Shown in pieces: positions 24,115 to 33,879 of a stretch of DNA of 64,000 nucleotides; position 1 is the stretch's first letter, and every line of letters begins with the position of its first letter. This DNA is from Arenicola marina (lineage: Eukaryota > Annelida > Polychaeta > Arenicolidae). Below the pieces are notes generated by a model that saw only the letters and a program-made list of their open reading frames with translations, searched no databases and was not told the origin of the DNA. The position numbers and the translations under genes are program-made. The DNA is taken from assembly GCA_964019135.1 (NCBI GenBank), contig OZ025258.1, forward strand, positions 36,366,126 through 36,430,125, written 5' to 3'.

Positions 24115-24682
24115 TTAAGCCAGGTTCACACGATGCAATACGTTTTGAATTTCCTTGCATTGTAAGTTTAGCGCATGTTCTAAAGTTTTGATTAACTTTA
24201 CTATGTCGGAATTAGCCAATCGGCGTCGAACGTTCTAACCAAACAATGTTGTTTGTATTATGACAATTATGAATTTATTTGTAATTGTCTTGTATGCGTG
24301 ACGCTATAAATTAGGCTTTCGTGTACGCGAGAGTGTTGCCATAATGGTCGCTAGGTGGCGGTAGTGAATATTGTTGAACCTCACTATCGTGTTGGACATT
24401 GAGTAAACCCCAGCATCCGTCACTCGACAGCTAGCAACATACATGGACTTCTGCGGTATTCGGTGGCATTAACCACATATTTAAACACACCTGTTAACAT
24501 TAAATACGCTTCAGATGATGACATCGTGGCCATGTTGACAAACACACGGATCACGTGGCTGGCGTGCTAATTACCGACCGGTTTGTAAGTCGGTTTGACC
24601 TATTGAACTATTGACCAACCGATTCTTCGACAATTTTGCCGACTGCTGAAGAAATGATCCCACCGTGTAAACCCGGCATTAA
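24115..24682. mobile_element. MITE-like element with imperfect terminal inverted repeats
   Basis: The left end TTAAGCCAGGTTCACACGATG pairs with the inverted right end CACCGTGTAAACCCGGCATTAA (about 14 of 17 positions after one offset base). Both ends carry TTAA, which would fit a TTAA target duplication. The length is about 568 bp with no transposase. The interior is shared in part with 11900-12193. Superfamily not assigned. Confidence 0.5.
24348..24364 (+). promoter_or_regulatory. CTCF-like motif
   Basis: TCGCTAGGTGGCGGTAG resembles the bilaterian CTCF core (C-x-C-T/C-AG-x-T/G-GGC-A/G-G). It is a single motif match seen by eye, with no supporting data. Confidence 0.3.
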
Positions 24683-24950
24683 TATTAGAAACACTTCTGG
24701 CAATCAGTTCAAGTCATTGACTGCTTGAAGTTCCACTTATGTTTTAATGCTATTGATGTCAACTGTGTGGAAGTTTTATTGCTCCATGGGTTTCAGCGGC
24801 ACTTTCCGAAGTGTAACCGCTTGCAGGTAAATCCCACTCCATTCATCCTTCGTGGTAACCGAGAGGTTGTTTGGCCCACTGCAGCCCTTGTGTGCACAAA
24901 CGCGGCCTAAAACACCAATTCATCTTATTGCCATTGTTTCAGGAGTTATA
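24683..24950 (+). other. Region between MITE and minisatellite: possible short upstream exon and SINE-tail-like segment
   Basis: GGGTTTCAG then about 30 nt then TTGCAG|GTAAAT (about 24790-24830) has the form of a small exon with a good donor, but it cannot be tied to a gene. At about 24887-24920 GTGTGCACAAACGCGGCCTA and AAACA match a segment at about 34500-34524 (GTGTGCGCAAAAGTGGCCTA), probably one interspersed repeat tail. Both copies lie shortly upstream of a putative splice acceptor. Confidence 0.35.
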
Positions 24951-26788
24951 GAGGTGCTTCCATGTGTGTTCTGCTTGGGTTTTAGGGGTACTTCCATGTG
25001 TGTTCTGCTTGGGTTTCAGAGGAACTTCCATGTGTGTTCTGCTTGGGTTTTAGGGGTACTTCCATGTGTGGTCTGTTTGGGTTTCAGCGGTACTTCCATG
25101 TGTGTTCTGCTTGGGTTTCAGCGGTACTTCCATGTGTGGTCTGTTTGGGTTTCAGCGGTACTTCCATGTGTGGTCTGTTTGGGTTTCAGAGGAACTTCCA
25201 TGTGTGTTCTGCTTGGGTTTTAGGGGTACTTCCATGTGTGGTCTGTTTGGGTTTCAGAGGAACTTCCATGTGTGTTCTGCTTGGGTTTCAGCGGTACTTC
25301 CATGTGTGGTCTGTTTGGGTTTCAGAGGTACTTCCATGTGTGTTCTGCTTGGGTTTTAGGGGTACTTCCATGTGTGGTCTGTTTGGGTTTCAGCGGTACT
25401 TCCATGTGTGGTCTGTTTGGGTTTCAGCGGTACTTCCATGTGTGTTCTGCTTGGGTTTTAGGGGTACTTCCATGTGTGGTCTGTTTGGGTTTCAGAGGAA
25501 CTTCCATGTGTGGTCTGTTTGGGTTTCAGCGGTACTTCCATGTGTGTTCTGCTTGGGTTTTAGGGGTACTTCCATGTGTGGTCTGTTTGGGTTTCAGCGG
25601 TACTTCCATGTGTGGTCTGTTTGGGTTTCAGCGGTACTTCCATGTGTGTTCTGCTTGGGTTTTAGGGGTACTTCCATGTGTGGTCTGTTTGGGTTTCAGC
25701 GGTACTTCCATGTGTGGTCTGTTTGGGTTTCAGCGGTACTTCCATGTGTGTTCTGCTTGGGTTTTAGGGGTACTTCCATGTGTGGTCTGTTTGGGTTTCA
25801 GCGGTACTTCCATGTGTGGTCTGTTTGGGTTTCAGAGGAACTTCCATGTGTGTTCTGCTTGGGTTTTAGGGGTACTTCCATGTGTGGTCTGTTTGGGTTT
25901 CAGAGGTACTTCCATGTGTGTTCGGCTTGGGTTTCAGCGGTACTTCCATGCGTGTTCGGCTTGGGTTTCAGCGGTACTTCCATGCGTGTTCGGCTTGGGT
26001 TTCAGCGGTACTTCCATGCGTGTTCGGCTTGGGTTTCAGCGGTACTTCCATGTGTGTTCTGCTTGGGTTTTAGGGGTACTTCCATGTGTGGTCTGTTTGG
26101 GTTTCAGCGGTACTTCCATGTGTGGTCTGTTTGGGTTTCAGAGGAACTTCCATGTGTGTTCTGCTTGGGTTTCAGCGGTACTTCCATGTGTGGTCTGTTT
26201 GGGTTTCAGAGGTACTTCCATGCGTGTTCGGCTTGGGTTTCAGCGGTACTTCCATGTGTGTTCGGCTTGGGTTTCAGAGGAACTTCCATGTGTGTTCTGC
26301 TTGGGTTTCAGCGGTACTTCCATGTGTGGTCTGTTTGGGTTTCAGAGTAACTTCCATGTGTGTTCTGCTTGGGTTTCAGCGGTACTTCCATGTATGTTCT
26401 GCTTGGGTTTTAGGGGTACTTCCATGTGTGTTCTGCTTGGGTTTCAGTGGTACTTCCACGTGTGCTCTGCTTGGGTTTCAGCGGTACTTCCATGTGTGTT
26501 TTGTAAAGGTTTCAGTGGTACTTCCATGTGTGTTCTGTGTGGGTTTCAGGGGTACTTCCGTGTGTGTTATGCTTGGGTTTTAGCAGTACTTCCATGTCTG
26601 TTCTGTTTGAGTTTCAGCGGTACTTTCCTTGTGTGTTCTGCTTGGCTTTCAGCGATGCTTCCATGTGTGTTCTGCTTGGGTTTCAGGGGTGCTTCCATGT
26701 GTGTTCTACTTGGGTTTTAGGGGTGCTTCCATGTGTGTTCTACTTGGGTTTTAGGGGTGCTTCCATGTGTGTTCTGCATGGCTTTCAG
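24951..26788 (+). repeat. 34-bp minisatellite (about 54 copies) ending at a sulfotransferase exon
   Basis: Unit GGTACTTCCATGTGTGTTCT then GCTTGGGTTTCAGC, 34 bp. Each unit has a U-rich stretch followed by TTTCAG or TTTTAG, the form of a 3' splice site. Three-unit blocks (102 bp) recur in the middle of the array. Because 34 is not a multiple of three, the frame rotates from unit to unit. Frames of up to 494 codons stay open because stop codons are almost absent from the units. I read this as intronic or upstream non-coding DNA. The last diverged unit (CATGGCTTTCAG) merges with the sulfotransferase exon. Confidence 0.93.
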
Positions 26789-27020
26789 CGGTGGCTGCCC
26801 GCCCGTGTCTGCGCCCCTTCTACCCTGTTGCGGCCGCTCGGGGTGCTTCTAGCGGTCGGTCTGTTGTACGAAGCTGCTTTCCTGTGGCAGCTGGGGCTTG
26901 GATCAGCCAGTCGCCTTGCTAGCCGATCCCAGGCGGCATCTACTTCCGGCCTGAGAAGCCTCACTAGTCATCTCGAGAACCAAACCTCGGCCGCCAATGC
27001 TTCCATGGCCAGACAGTCAG
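26765..27020 (+). CDS. Sulfotransferase gene, N-terminal signal-anchor exon
   Basis: This exon encodes a type II membrane anchor: a short basic head (R9, R14, R23 counted from the ATG at 26765), then PLGVLLAVGLLYEAAFLW at about 24-41, then a Ser/Ala-rich stem with two N-glycosylation sequons (NQT, NAS). It ends GTCAG|GTAGGC, a good donor in phase 1. The start is ambiguous. The ATG at 26765 lies inside the last minisatellite unit. Alternatively an intron ends at CTTTCAG (26787-26788) and the exon starts at 26789 behind an unseen upstream exon. Phase and topology both fit joining to the catalytic exon at 27836, giving about 410 residues in all, a normal size for this enzyme family. Confidence 0.65.
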
Positions 27021-27835
27021 GTAGGCTCTTTACGGGAGAAGTTATCTAGAGGTGAACCCTGTAACGTGCTTCGTACTACACTGCAGTGTGAAATTAATTT
27101 GACCATTTCGAAGATAAAATACTTCTACTCTTTGCGCATTGTGGATATTTACTAAGATACCGCTGAACTTTGCACCGCCATGGAGTCGCTTGCTTAAACT
27201 AACTCGTAGAGAGTGAGTCTGAGAATTTGTCCATACGCCCAGCATGCATTTGTAAAGAGGAGATTTACTCTAGGTTAGAGAGCGATGTGAACTCTTCATA
27301 TGGAGAATGCAACGAGAGGGTTGAATCCGAACTGCAGGAGCCCAACGGGCTATGTCTCATGTTTTTGTCGCAAGGGGCTTACTGCCAGAGGCACAGCTTC
27401 TCTCTGCCTTGATGAACCAGTTCATTTCATTCAGATTTTCCAGTTGCCAAATCTGTGTGTGATGTCAAATGTCACCAAACAAATCAAACTATTTAAATTG
27501 CAGCGGATAAATTGCAAATGTGTGCAGTATGCACGTGGCATACATTTTGTTGGGTAATTACTATGGGTAATTTGCATACTGGAACAAAATATACATGATA
27601 CATCATGCAGAATCTGCCAATTCACAAGAGCAACGTTCTAATTTGTTCTGAAACCAGCTTGTAAATAAAAGAAACAGCGCCGTCCTGAATATTCTTCTTG
27701 ATAAAATAGTACTCATGATGTGACATTCGTTAGTCATTAAGTGTGCTGTACTTTGATACCAAAGGGAGGTAAAGCAGAACGAGTAGTCTTTACACGAACA
27801 TGCTTGTTCCTAACATTTGCTTCTCCCCGGTGCAG
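27021..27835 (+). other. Intron of the sulfotransferase gene (815 bp)
   Basis: Begins GTAGGC and ends with a pyrimidine-rich CTTCTCCCCGGTGCAG. The donor leaves one base of a codon and the acceptor supplies two, so the frame is kept. A second AG six bases downstream (27840-27841) is also in phase and could give a two-residue shorter form. Nothing else is recognised inside. Confidence 0.7.
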
Positions 27836-28812
27836 TTTCAGAAATACGGTCGTCGTTCACAGTTCAACCGACTGTTGCCATAACAACCGGAGGCGAAAAA
27901 ATCCGGATCTGCACACAACTGGAACGGATTACTCACGTGCGGCGCGTGTGTGAAAAATGGCGGCAAAACATGCATGCCCAATTGCTGTTTCCCGCCAAAC
28001 GCTCCATAGCAGACGACGTCCACCGTCTGCTCTACTGCTTCATGTCGAAGGTCGGCTGCACGGCGATTAAGACGCTTCTCGTTCGGGCAAACGCCCGCGC
28101 TACACACAGGGAAGATCTGTTACCGAGGCGAACCATGAACATCCACAACTGGGGCCTACTGAAGAAAGTCCAGCTGATTCAACTCGCGGCCATGACGTCC
28201 GAGCGTATGGATAAAATCCTAGCGACCTACTTTAAATTTATGATCATGCGGCACCCTTTCGACCGCCTCATCTCCGCCTGGAGAGACAAAATCGTCCACT
28301 CCGAGCAGTCCGAGTTCCGGAAATGGCCAGGCGAGATTTTGCGTCGTTACAGGCCTGAGGCATTCGCGCTGACGCCCCATTTAAAGATGAACCCACACCC
28401 CGAGAGAGTCTTGGGTCCTCCCAAGTTTGACGAGTTCCTGCAGTGGATCGTGGATAAACAGATTAACAACGAACATTGGCTCAGCGCGGTGGAGTCCTGC
28501 CACGTCTGTGCCAATGACTGGGATGCCATACTCCGTATTGAAACGATGGCTTCGGATGAGAGAATCATTCTGGATAAATTCGATGGTTCGTTCCGCAATA
28601 GCAGTCTGCCCGTTACTCACTCCTTCGGTGACGGCGGCAGAGTGGTGACCACGTCACATCACTTGCCGGAGTTCCGGAACATCAGCGGAGACGTGGTGGA
28701 TTACTTCTTGAAGAAATATGACGTGGACATGGAGCTGTTTGGATACCACTGGAACAGGACCACAACGACGACCGTCTGTTCCATAGAGACAGACAACGGA
28801 CCATGTTGTTGA
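27836..28812 (+). CDS. Carbohydrate sulfotransferase, HNK-1/CHST8-14-like family (catalytic exon)
   Basis: About 325 residues forming the lumenal domain of a Golgi enzyme that moves sulfate from PAPS to a glycan. The 5'-phosphosulfate-binding loop is CFMSKVGCTAIKTLL (28036-28080; family pattern PKVGCTxW, here S replaces P and AI replaces the usual NW). The 3'-phosphate site is RHPFDRLISAWRDK (28249-28290), with the expected Arg, Ser and DK. The C-terminal YDVDMELFGYHW fits the family's last conserved block. Sequons NSS, NIS and NRT are present. The stop is TGA at 28810-28812. The family (Pfam Sulfotransfer_2) includes HNK-1, chondroitin/dermatan 4-O and GalNAc-4-O sulfotransferases; the acceptor sugar cannot be told from this. 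The loop substitutions could affect activity. Confidence 0.88.
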
Positions 28813-28931
28813 TCCCTTGTGTCATCAGATCATATAGGCATATTGTCATCACATCGAAAATTTGCTGAAATGAATGAATGAAGGCGACATCAGTCGACAT
28901 CAGGGAATCTTGATTATTATAGCTCATCGCA

Positions 28932-28937
28932 ATTAAA
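28932..28937 (+). terminator. Possible polyadenylation signal ATTAAA
   Basis: ATTAAA lies 120 bp after the sulfotransferase stop codon in AT-rich sequence. It is the common variant of AATAAA and a plausible 3' end for that gene. Confidence 0.4.
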
Positions 28938-30106
28938 ATATAAGTTTACGTAAGACGTAAAGGTGTTTACCGCGTTGATAAGTTTATGACGTATGTCCCA
29001 AACTTTGACATTGAATCCTATGAGAGCATTTTGGCGGGAAAATTACTTTTTCTTATGAAGGCAACATGTCAGACTAACGAAACATTGCGCAAGACATATC
29101 TTTAGTGTTTCAGCGTAGATGATTTCTTGGTTGGTAGAAAGTCGCAGTCGGTCTTAAAAGAACCTTTCTACTTCTTGTCGCATATCAGCTTTCAGTCAAA
29201 ATATAACAATTTTTTGATGATTTCGTCAAATCGTCCGGCCCCTCTGGTTCAAGTTGGACGCGTGCCCCGATTTTCGTCGTCGTTTTCAAGCTCCTCTTGA
29301 CCGTCTCGTACGTATTATATTTCTCTTTCGACAAATATCTCTTAATTGGCGTGCTGTGTATTTTAAGGCAAAGTATTCATGAATAGACACAAAAAGCGCA
29401 CAACCATGTTGATCAGCCATTGTCATCATGTCATAGACCCACATACGAATAACGATGTTGATCAGCCATTGTCATAATGTCATAGACACACATATTCATT
29501 TACTCGGTAGGAGGGGGGTGGGGGGGGGGAATCACACCGTGGCCTAGTTGGTAGCGCGTTCGGTTGTTGTCGTGTGGGGGGGGGGGGGGGTATGGCTCCT
29601 CTCTGGCTTGACCCTTCTCCTTTTGTGCGATATGACCAAAAGAGGTAACAGTATCCTATTTAGTATAAAAACAAACATGATTTTTTCCAATGAAATAAGT
29701 CCAGCATATTCGAAGCATGCGGAAAACAGTTTATGTAACTGTGAAAGGGAACACATCTCCGTCCAGATACCAAGGCAACCGCCAATCCATCCACGTTGCA
29801 ACCCTTTGTAACCCGAGGACCTGGTAGTCCTGTCTCAAGTCTGAATCATTGTAAATGTTGCTTGGTATTTCTTCTTTTTTTTCTGAAAATAAAACAAATA
29901 TGTACATTTGAAGTCCATTAGATACTTTTCATAATGTGTGCTTTGAAAAAATCCGTACGCTGACCAGAGCTGCCGACGATTACGGGCTTGTCATATCTCC
30001 CTGAAGACTTGGGGCATGTGAACGCCAAAAGCGCAACTAATTAAAATCACAATTCACGATGCTGGGTTGAACCAAAAGGTTGATTTTCTGAATTAAGATG
30101 TGACGC
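28938..30106. other. Intergenic DNA with minor repeats
   Basis: No gene recognised. TGTTGATCAGCCATTGTCAT is repeated at about 29408 and 29457 (about a 49-bp unit, two copies). G-runs lie at 29514-29529 and 29576-29590. GTGGCCTAGTTGGTAGCGCG at about 29539 resembles a tRNA A box without a clear B box. A T-run lies near 29874-29882. Confidence 0.5.
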
Positions 30107-30517
30107 CGACCGGAACTACAAGCAGAAAGCAGCGGATGGGACAATCTGCACACGGACCGAAACTACATGCACAAAGCAGTGGATGTGACAATCTGCACAT
30201 TGAGCGGAACTACATGCAGAAAGCAGTGGATGTGACAATCTGTACACTGAGCGGAACTACATGCAGAAAGCAGTGGATGTGACAATCTGTACACTGAGCG
30301 GAACTACATGCAGAAAGCAGCGGATGTGACAATCTTCACACTGAGCGGAACTACATGCAGAAAGCAGCGGATGTGACAATCTTCACACTGAGCGGAACTA
30401 CATGCAGAAAGCAGCGGATGTGACAATCTTCACACTGAGCGGAACTACATGCAGAAAGCAGCGGATATGACAATCTGCACACTGAGCGGAACTACATGCA
30501 GAATGCAGCGGGTGGGA
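30107..30517. repeat. 47-bp tandem array (about 9 copies)
   Basis: Unit GAGCGGAACTACATGCAGAA then AGCAGTGGATGTGACAATCT plus GTACACT, with starts 47 bp apart (for example GAACTAC at 30254 and 30301). The outer copies are diverged and the middle ones nearly identical. Confidence 0.94.
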
Positions 30518-30929
30518 CACCGACAATTATGCTCATCCTTAACTACAAAACGCCTCGCCTAAGGGGGCCACTGTCACTTCACGTTTTTAATAGTTGGACA
30601 ATGGGCAAAGGGTGGCGAACGGTTGTGAGGCATAGAGCAGATTGAGTCCTTTCCGTTTGTTTTCTTCATCTACACTATCTTTCTCAATCACCGGATCGGA
30701 TCTCAGAGTTAATGCAGTCATCTGTGATAAAGAACTAGAGTTCTTTCAATAACCCACTCTTGTACAAGATATGTGAAGATGGAGGGGGGGGGGGGAGAGG
30801 GGGCTAAATACATGGGGCCATACATGGGGTAAGGCGGAGTATGCCGAGTAGTGAAGTTACACTCATGCTGACAGGTGACGGTCCCCACCCCCCCCCCCCT
30901 CTCCTAAACACACATCTTCAAAACGGACC
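30518..30929. other. Unique DNA between two arrays
   Basis: No gene recognised. A run of 13 G at about 30783-30795 and a C-run at about 30888-30898 flank the start of the C-rich array. Confidence 0.5.
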
Positions 30930-33417
30930 TCACCACCCCTCCCCCATCGCCTCACCCCCCTTCCCCCACCACCTCACTCCCCCTTCCCCCAACACCTCAC
31001 CCCCCCTCCCCCATCGCCTCACCACCCTTCCCCCATCGCCTCACCCCCCCTTCTCCCATCGCCTCACCACACCTCCCCCATCGCCTCACGCCCCCCTTCT
31101 CCCATCGCCTCACCACACCTCCCCCATCGCCTCACCCCCCCCCTTCTCCCATCGCCTCACCCCCCCCTTCCCCCATCGCCTCACCCCCCCTTCTCCCATC
31201 GCCTCACCACACCTCCTCCATCGCCTCACCACCCCTTCCCCCATCGCCTCACCACCCCCTTACCCCATCGCCTCACCACCCCTTCCCCCATCGCCTCACC
31301 ACCCCTTCCCCCATCGCCTTACCACCCCTTCCCCCATCGCCTCACCACCCCTCCCCCATCGCCTCACCACCCTTCCCCAATCGCCTCACCACCCCTTCCC
31401 CCATCGCCTCACCACCCCTCCCCCATCGCCTCACCACCGTTTCCCAATCGCCTCACCACCCTTCCCCCTTTGCCTCACCACCCTTCCCCCTTTGCCTCAC
31501 CACCCTTCCCCCCTCGCCTCACCACCCCTCCCCCATCGCCTCACCACCGTTTCCCAATCGCCTCACCACCCTTCCCCCTTCGCCTCACCACCCCTCCCCC
31601 CATCACCTCACCACCCTTACCTCATCGCCTCACCCCCCTCCCCCCATCGCCTCACCCCCCCTCCCCCATCGCCTCACCACCCCTCCCCCATCGCCTCACC
31701 ACTCCTCCCCCCATCGCCTCACCACTTCTCCCCGCATCGCCTCATCACCCTTCCCCCTTCGCCTCACCACACCTCCCCCCATCGCCTCACCACCCCTCCC
31801 CCATCGCCTCACCACTCCTCCCCCCATCGCCTCACCACTCCTCCCCGCATCGCCTCAGCACCCCTCCCCCCATCGCCTCACAACCCCTGCCCCCATCGCC
31901 TCACCACTCCTCCCCCCATCGCCTCACCACTCCTCCCCGCATCGCCTCATCACCCTTCCCCCTTCGCCTCACCCATCTTTAACCACCACCTCACGCCCCC
32001 TTCCCCCATCACCTCGCCCCCCTTCCCCCACCAACTCACCCCCCTTCCGTCACCACCTCACCCCCCCTTTCCCGACCACCTCACCCCCCCTACCTCGTCG
32101 CCTCACCACCCCTCCCCCATCTCCTCACCACCCTTACCTTATCGCCTCACCACCCCTCCCCCCATCGCCCCACCACCCCTTCCCCCATCGCCTCACTACC
32201 CCTGCCCCATCGCCTCGCCAACCCCCTTATCGACTCACCCCCCCCCATCGCCTCACCCCTTCCCCCCATCGCCTTACCGCCCCTCCCCCGATCGCCTCAC
32301 CGCCCCCTCCCCCATCGCCTCACCACCCCTCCCCCATCGCCTCACCACTCCTCCCCCCATCGCCTCACCACTCCTCCCCGCATCGCCTCATCACCCTTCC
32401 CCCTTCGCCTCACCACACCTCCCCCCGTCGCCTCACCACCCCTCCCCCATCGCCTCACCACTCCTCCCCCCATCGCCTCACCACTCCTCCCCGCATCGCC
32501 TCAGCACCCCTCCCCCCATCGCCTCACAACCCCTGCCCCCATCGCCCCACCACCCCTTCCCCCATCGCCTCACTACCCCTGCCCCATCGCCTCGCCAACC
32601 CCCCCTATCGACTCACCCCCCCCCCATCGCCTCACCCCTTCCCCCCATCGCCTTACCGCCCCTCCCCCGATCGCCTCACCGCCCCCTCCCCCATCGCCTC
32701 ACCACCCCTCCCCCATCGCCTCACCACTCCTCCCCCCATCGCCTTACCGCCCCTCCCCCGATCGCCTCACCGCCCCCTCCCCCATCGCCTCACCACACCT
32801 CCCCCCGTCGCCTCACCACCCCTCCCCCATCGCCTCACCACTCCTCCCCCCATCGCCTCACCACTCCTCCCCGCATCGCCTCAGCACCCCTCCCCCCATC
32901 GCCTCACAACCCCTGCCCCCATCGCCTCACCACTCCTCCCCCCATCGCCTCACCACTCCTCCCCGCATCGCCTCATCACCCTTCCCCCTTCGCCTCACCC
33001 ATCTTTAACCACCACCTCACCCCCCCCTTCCCCCACCACCTCGCCCCCCTTACCCCACCAACTCACCCCCCTTCCGTCACCACCTCACCCCCCTTTCCCG
33101 ACCACCTCACCCTCCTTACCTCATCGCCTCACCACCCTTACCTTATCGCCTCACCACCCCTCCCCCCATCGCCTTACCGCCCCTCCCCCCATCGCCTTAC
33201 CGCCCCTCCCCCCATCGCCCCACCACCCCTTCCCCCATCGCCTCACTACCCCTGCCCCATCGCCTCGCCAACCCCCCTATCGACTCACCCCCTCTCCCCA
33301 TCGCCTCATCACCCTCCCCCTATCGCCTCACCACCCCTCCCCCCTTCGCCTCACCACCCTTCCCCCCATCGCCTCACCACCCCTCCCCCCATCGCCTCAC
33401 CACCCCTCCCCCCATGT
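30930..33417. repeat. C-rich minisatellite, about 21-23 bp unit (over 110 copies)
   Basis: Variations on CCCCATCGCCTCACCACCCC with a variable number of C residues. The plus strand has one G per unit and very few stop triplets, so an 893-codon frame (30841-33522) is open by composition. The frame rotates through SPHHP, IASPP and HRLTTP forms as C-run length changes, which a selected protein would not do. The complementary strand is G-run-rich and could form G-quadruplexes. Blocks of several hundred bp are duplicated, for example TTTAACCACCACCTCAC at about 31977 and 33003. Confidence 0.93.
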
Positions 33418-33779
33418 GTAGCTTTATGTACATCTATGTGCACAATGATATGCACACATAGGTCTCTATCTGCTGCTATTTCGTACCTGATGTCTCTGAT
33501 GCCATTTCGTAAAACGGATTAATTTCCAAGTCGCCAAAAGAAAAACTAAAGATGCCACTACCAGCCAGTCGATGACATAAGTACTATTCACACAGCACAA
33601 TTGGCAGTGTCAGTTGCCAACAGCTAAGCAAAATAGCGTAAGTCTGAAAGTTATAAATCTCCACGATGCAACACAACTGACCTAAATTTCATGTCCGCAA
33701 GACGGCAGCGCGTTTGGGGCAAAACTTCCTGTTTGCGTCGAGAGAACTTAAACGAGAAGCAGGAAGTCAAGTCAGAACG
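33418..33779 (+). other. Sequence upstream of the PAN-domain gene
   Basis: Presumed promoter and 5' UTR of the next gene. No TATA box is obvious. A motif TGCTATTTCGTACCT (33474-33488, then CCATTTCGTA at 33502) recurs inside that gene's first intron near 33907, 33943 and 33975. Confidence 0.4.
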
Positions 33780-33879
33780 ATGGCCGGGTTTGCCTGTGTT
33801 GGACGTGTCGATGGCTTCTGGCAGATCGTACTCTACACACTATTCCTCCTAGTCTGGACCGCTCCTCAGCATACCCAAG
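33780..33879 (+). CDS. Secreted/receptor-type PAN-domain gene, signal-peptide exon
   Basis: The ATG at 33780 sits in a good context (ACGATGG). It encodes about 33 residues: a polar head with R9, a hydrophobic core FWQIVLYTLFLLVW, then TAPQHTQ, a clear signal peptide with probable cleavage near the end. The exon ends CCAAG|GTAAC, a good donor in phase 1. It joins in frame to the exon at 34550. Such a lone signal-peptide exon ending in phase 1 is typical of modular extracellular proteins in animals. An upstream in-frame ATG at 33714 is less likely because it would put a charged stretch before the signal peptide. Confidence 0.7.

Noticed and set aside
24998..26720. Cysteine/phenylalanine-rich open frames of 450 and 494 codons
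   Set aside because: Both are rotations of the same 34-bp minisatellite in different frames, so they cannot both be selected. The unit looks like intron end sequence.
30841..33522. 893-codon proline/serine/histidine-rich open frame
   Set aside because: It lies in a C-rich tandem array of variable unit length. The peptide pattern changes phase repeatedly and the frame is open only because the unit lacks stop triplets. No domain and no splice signals.
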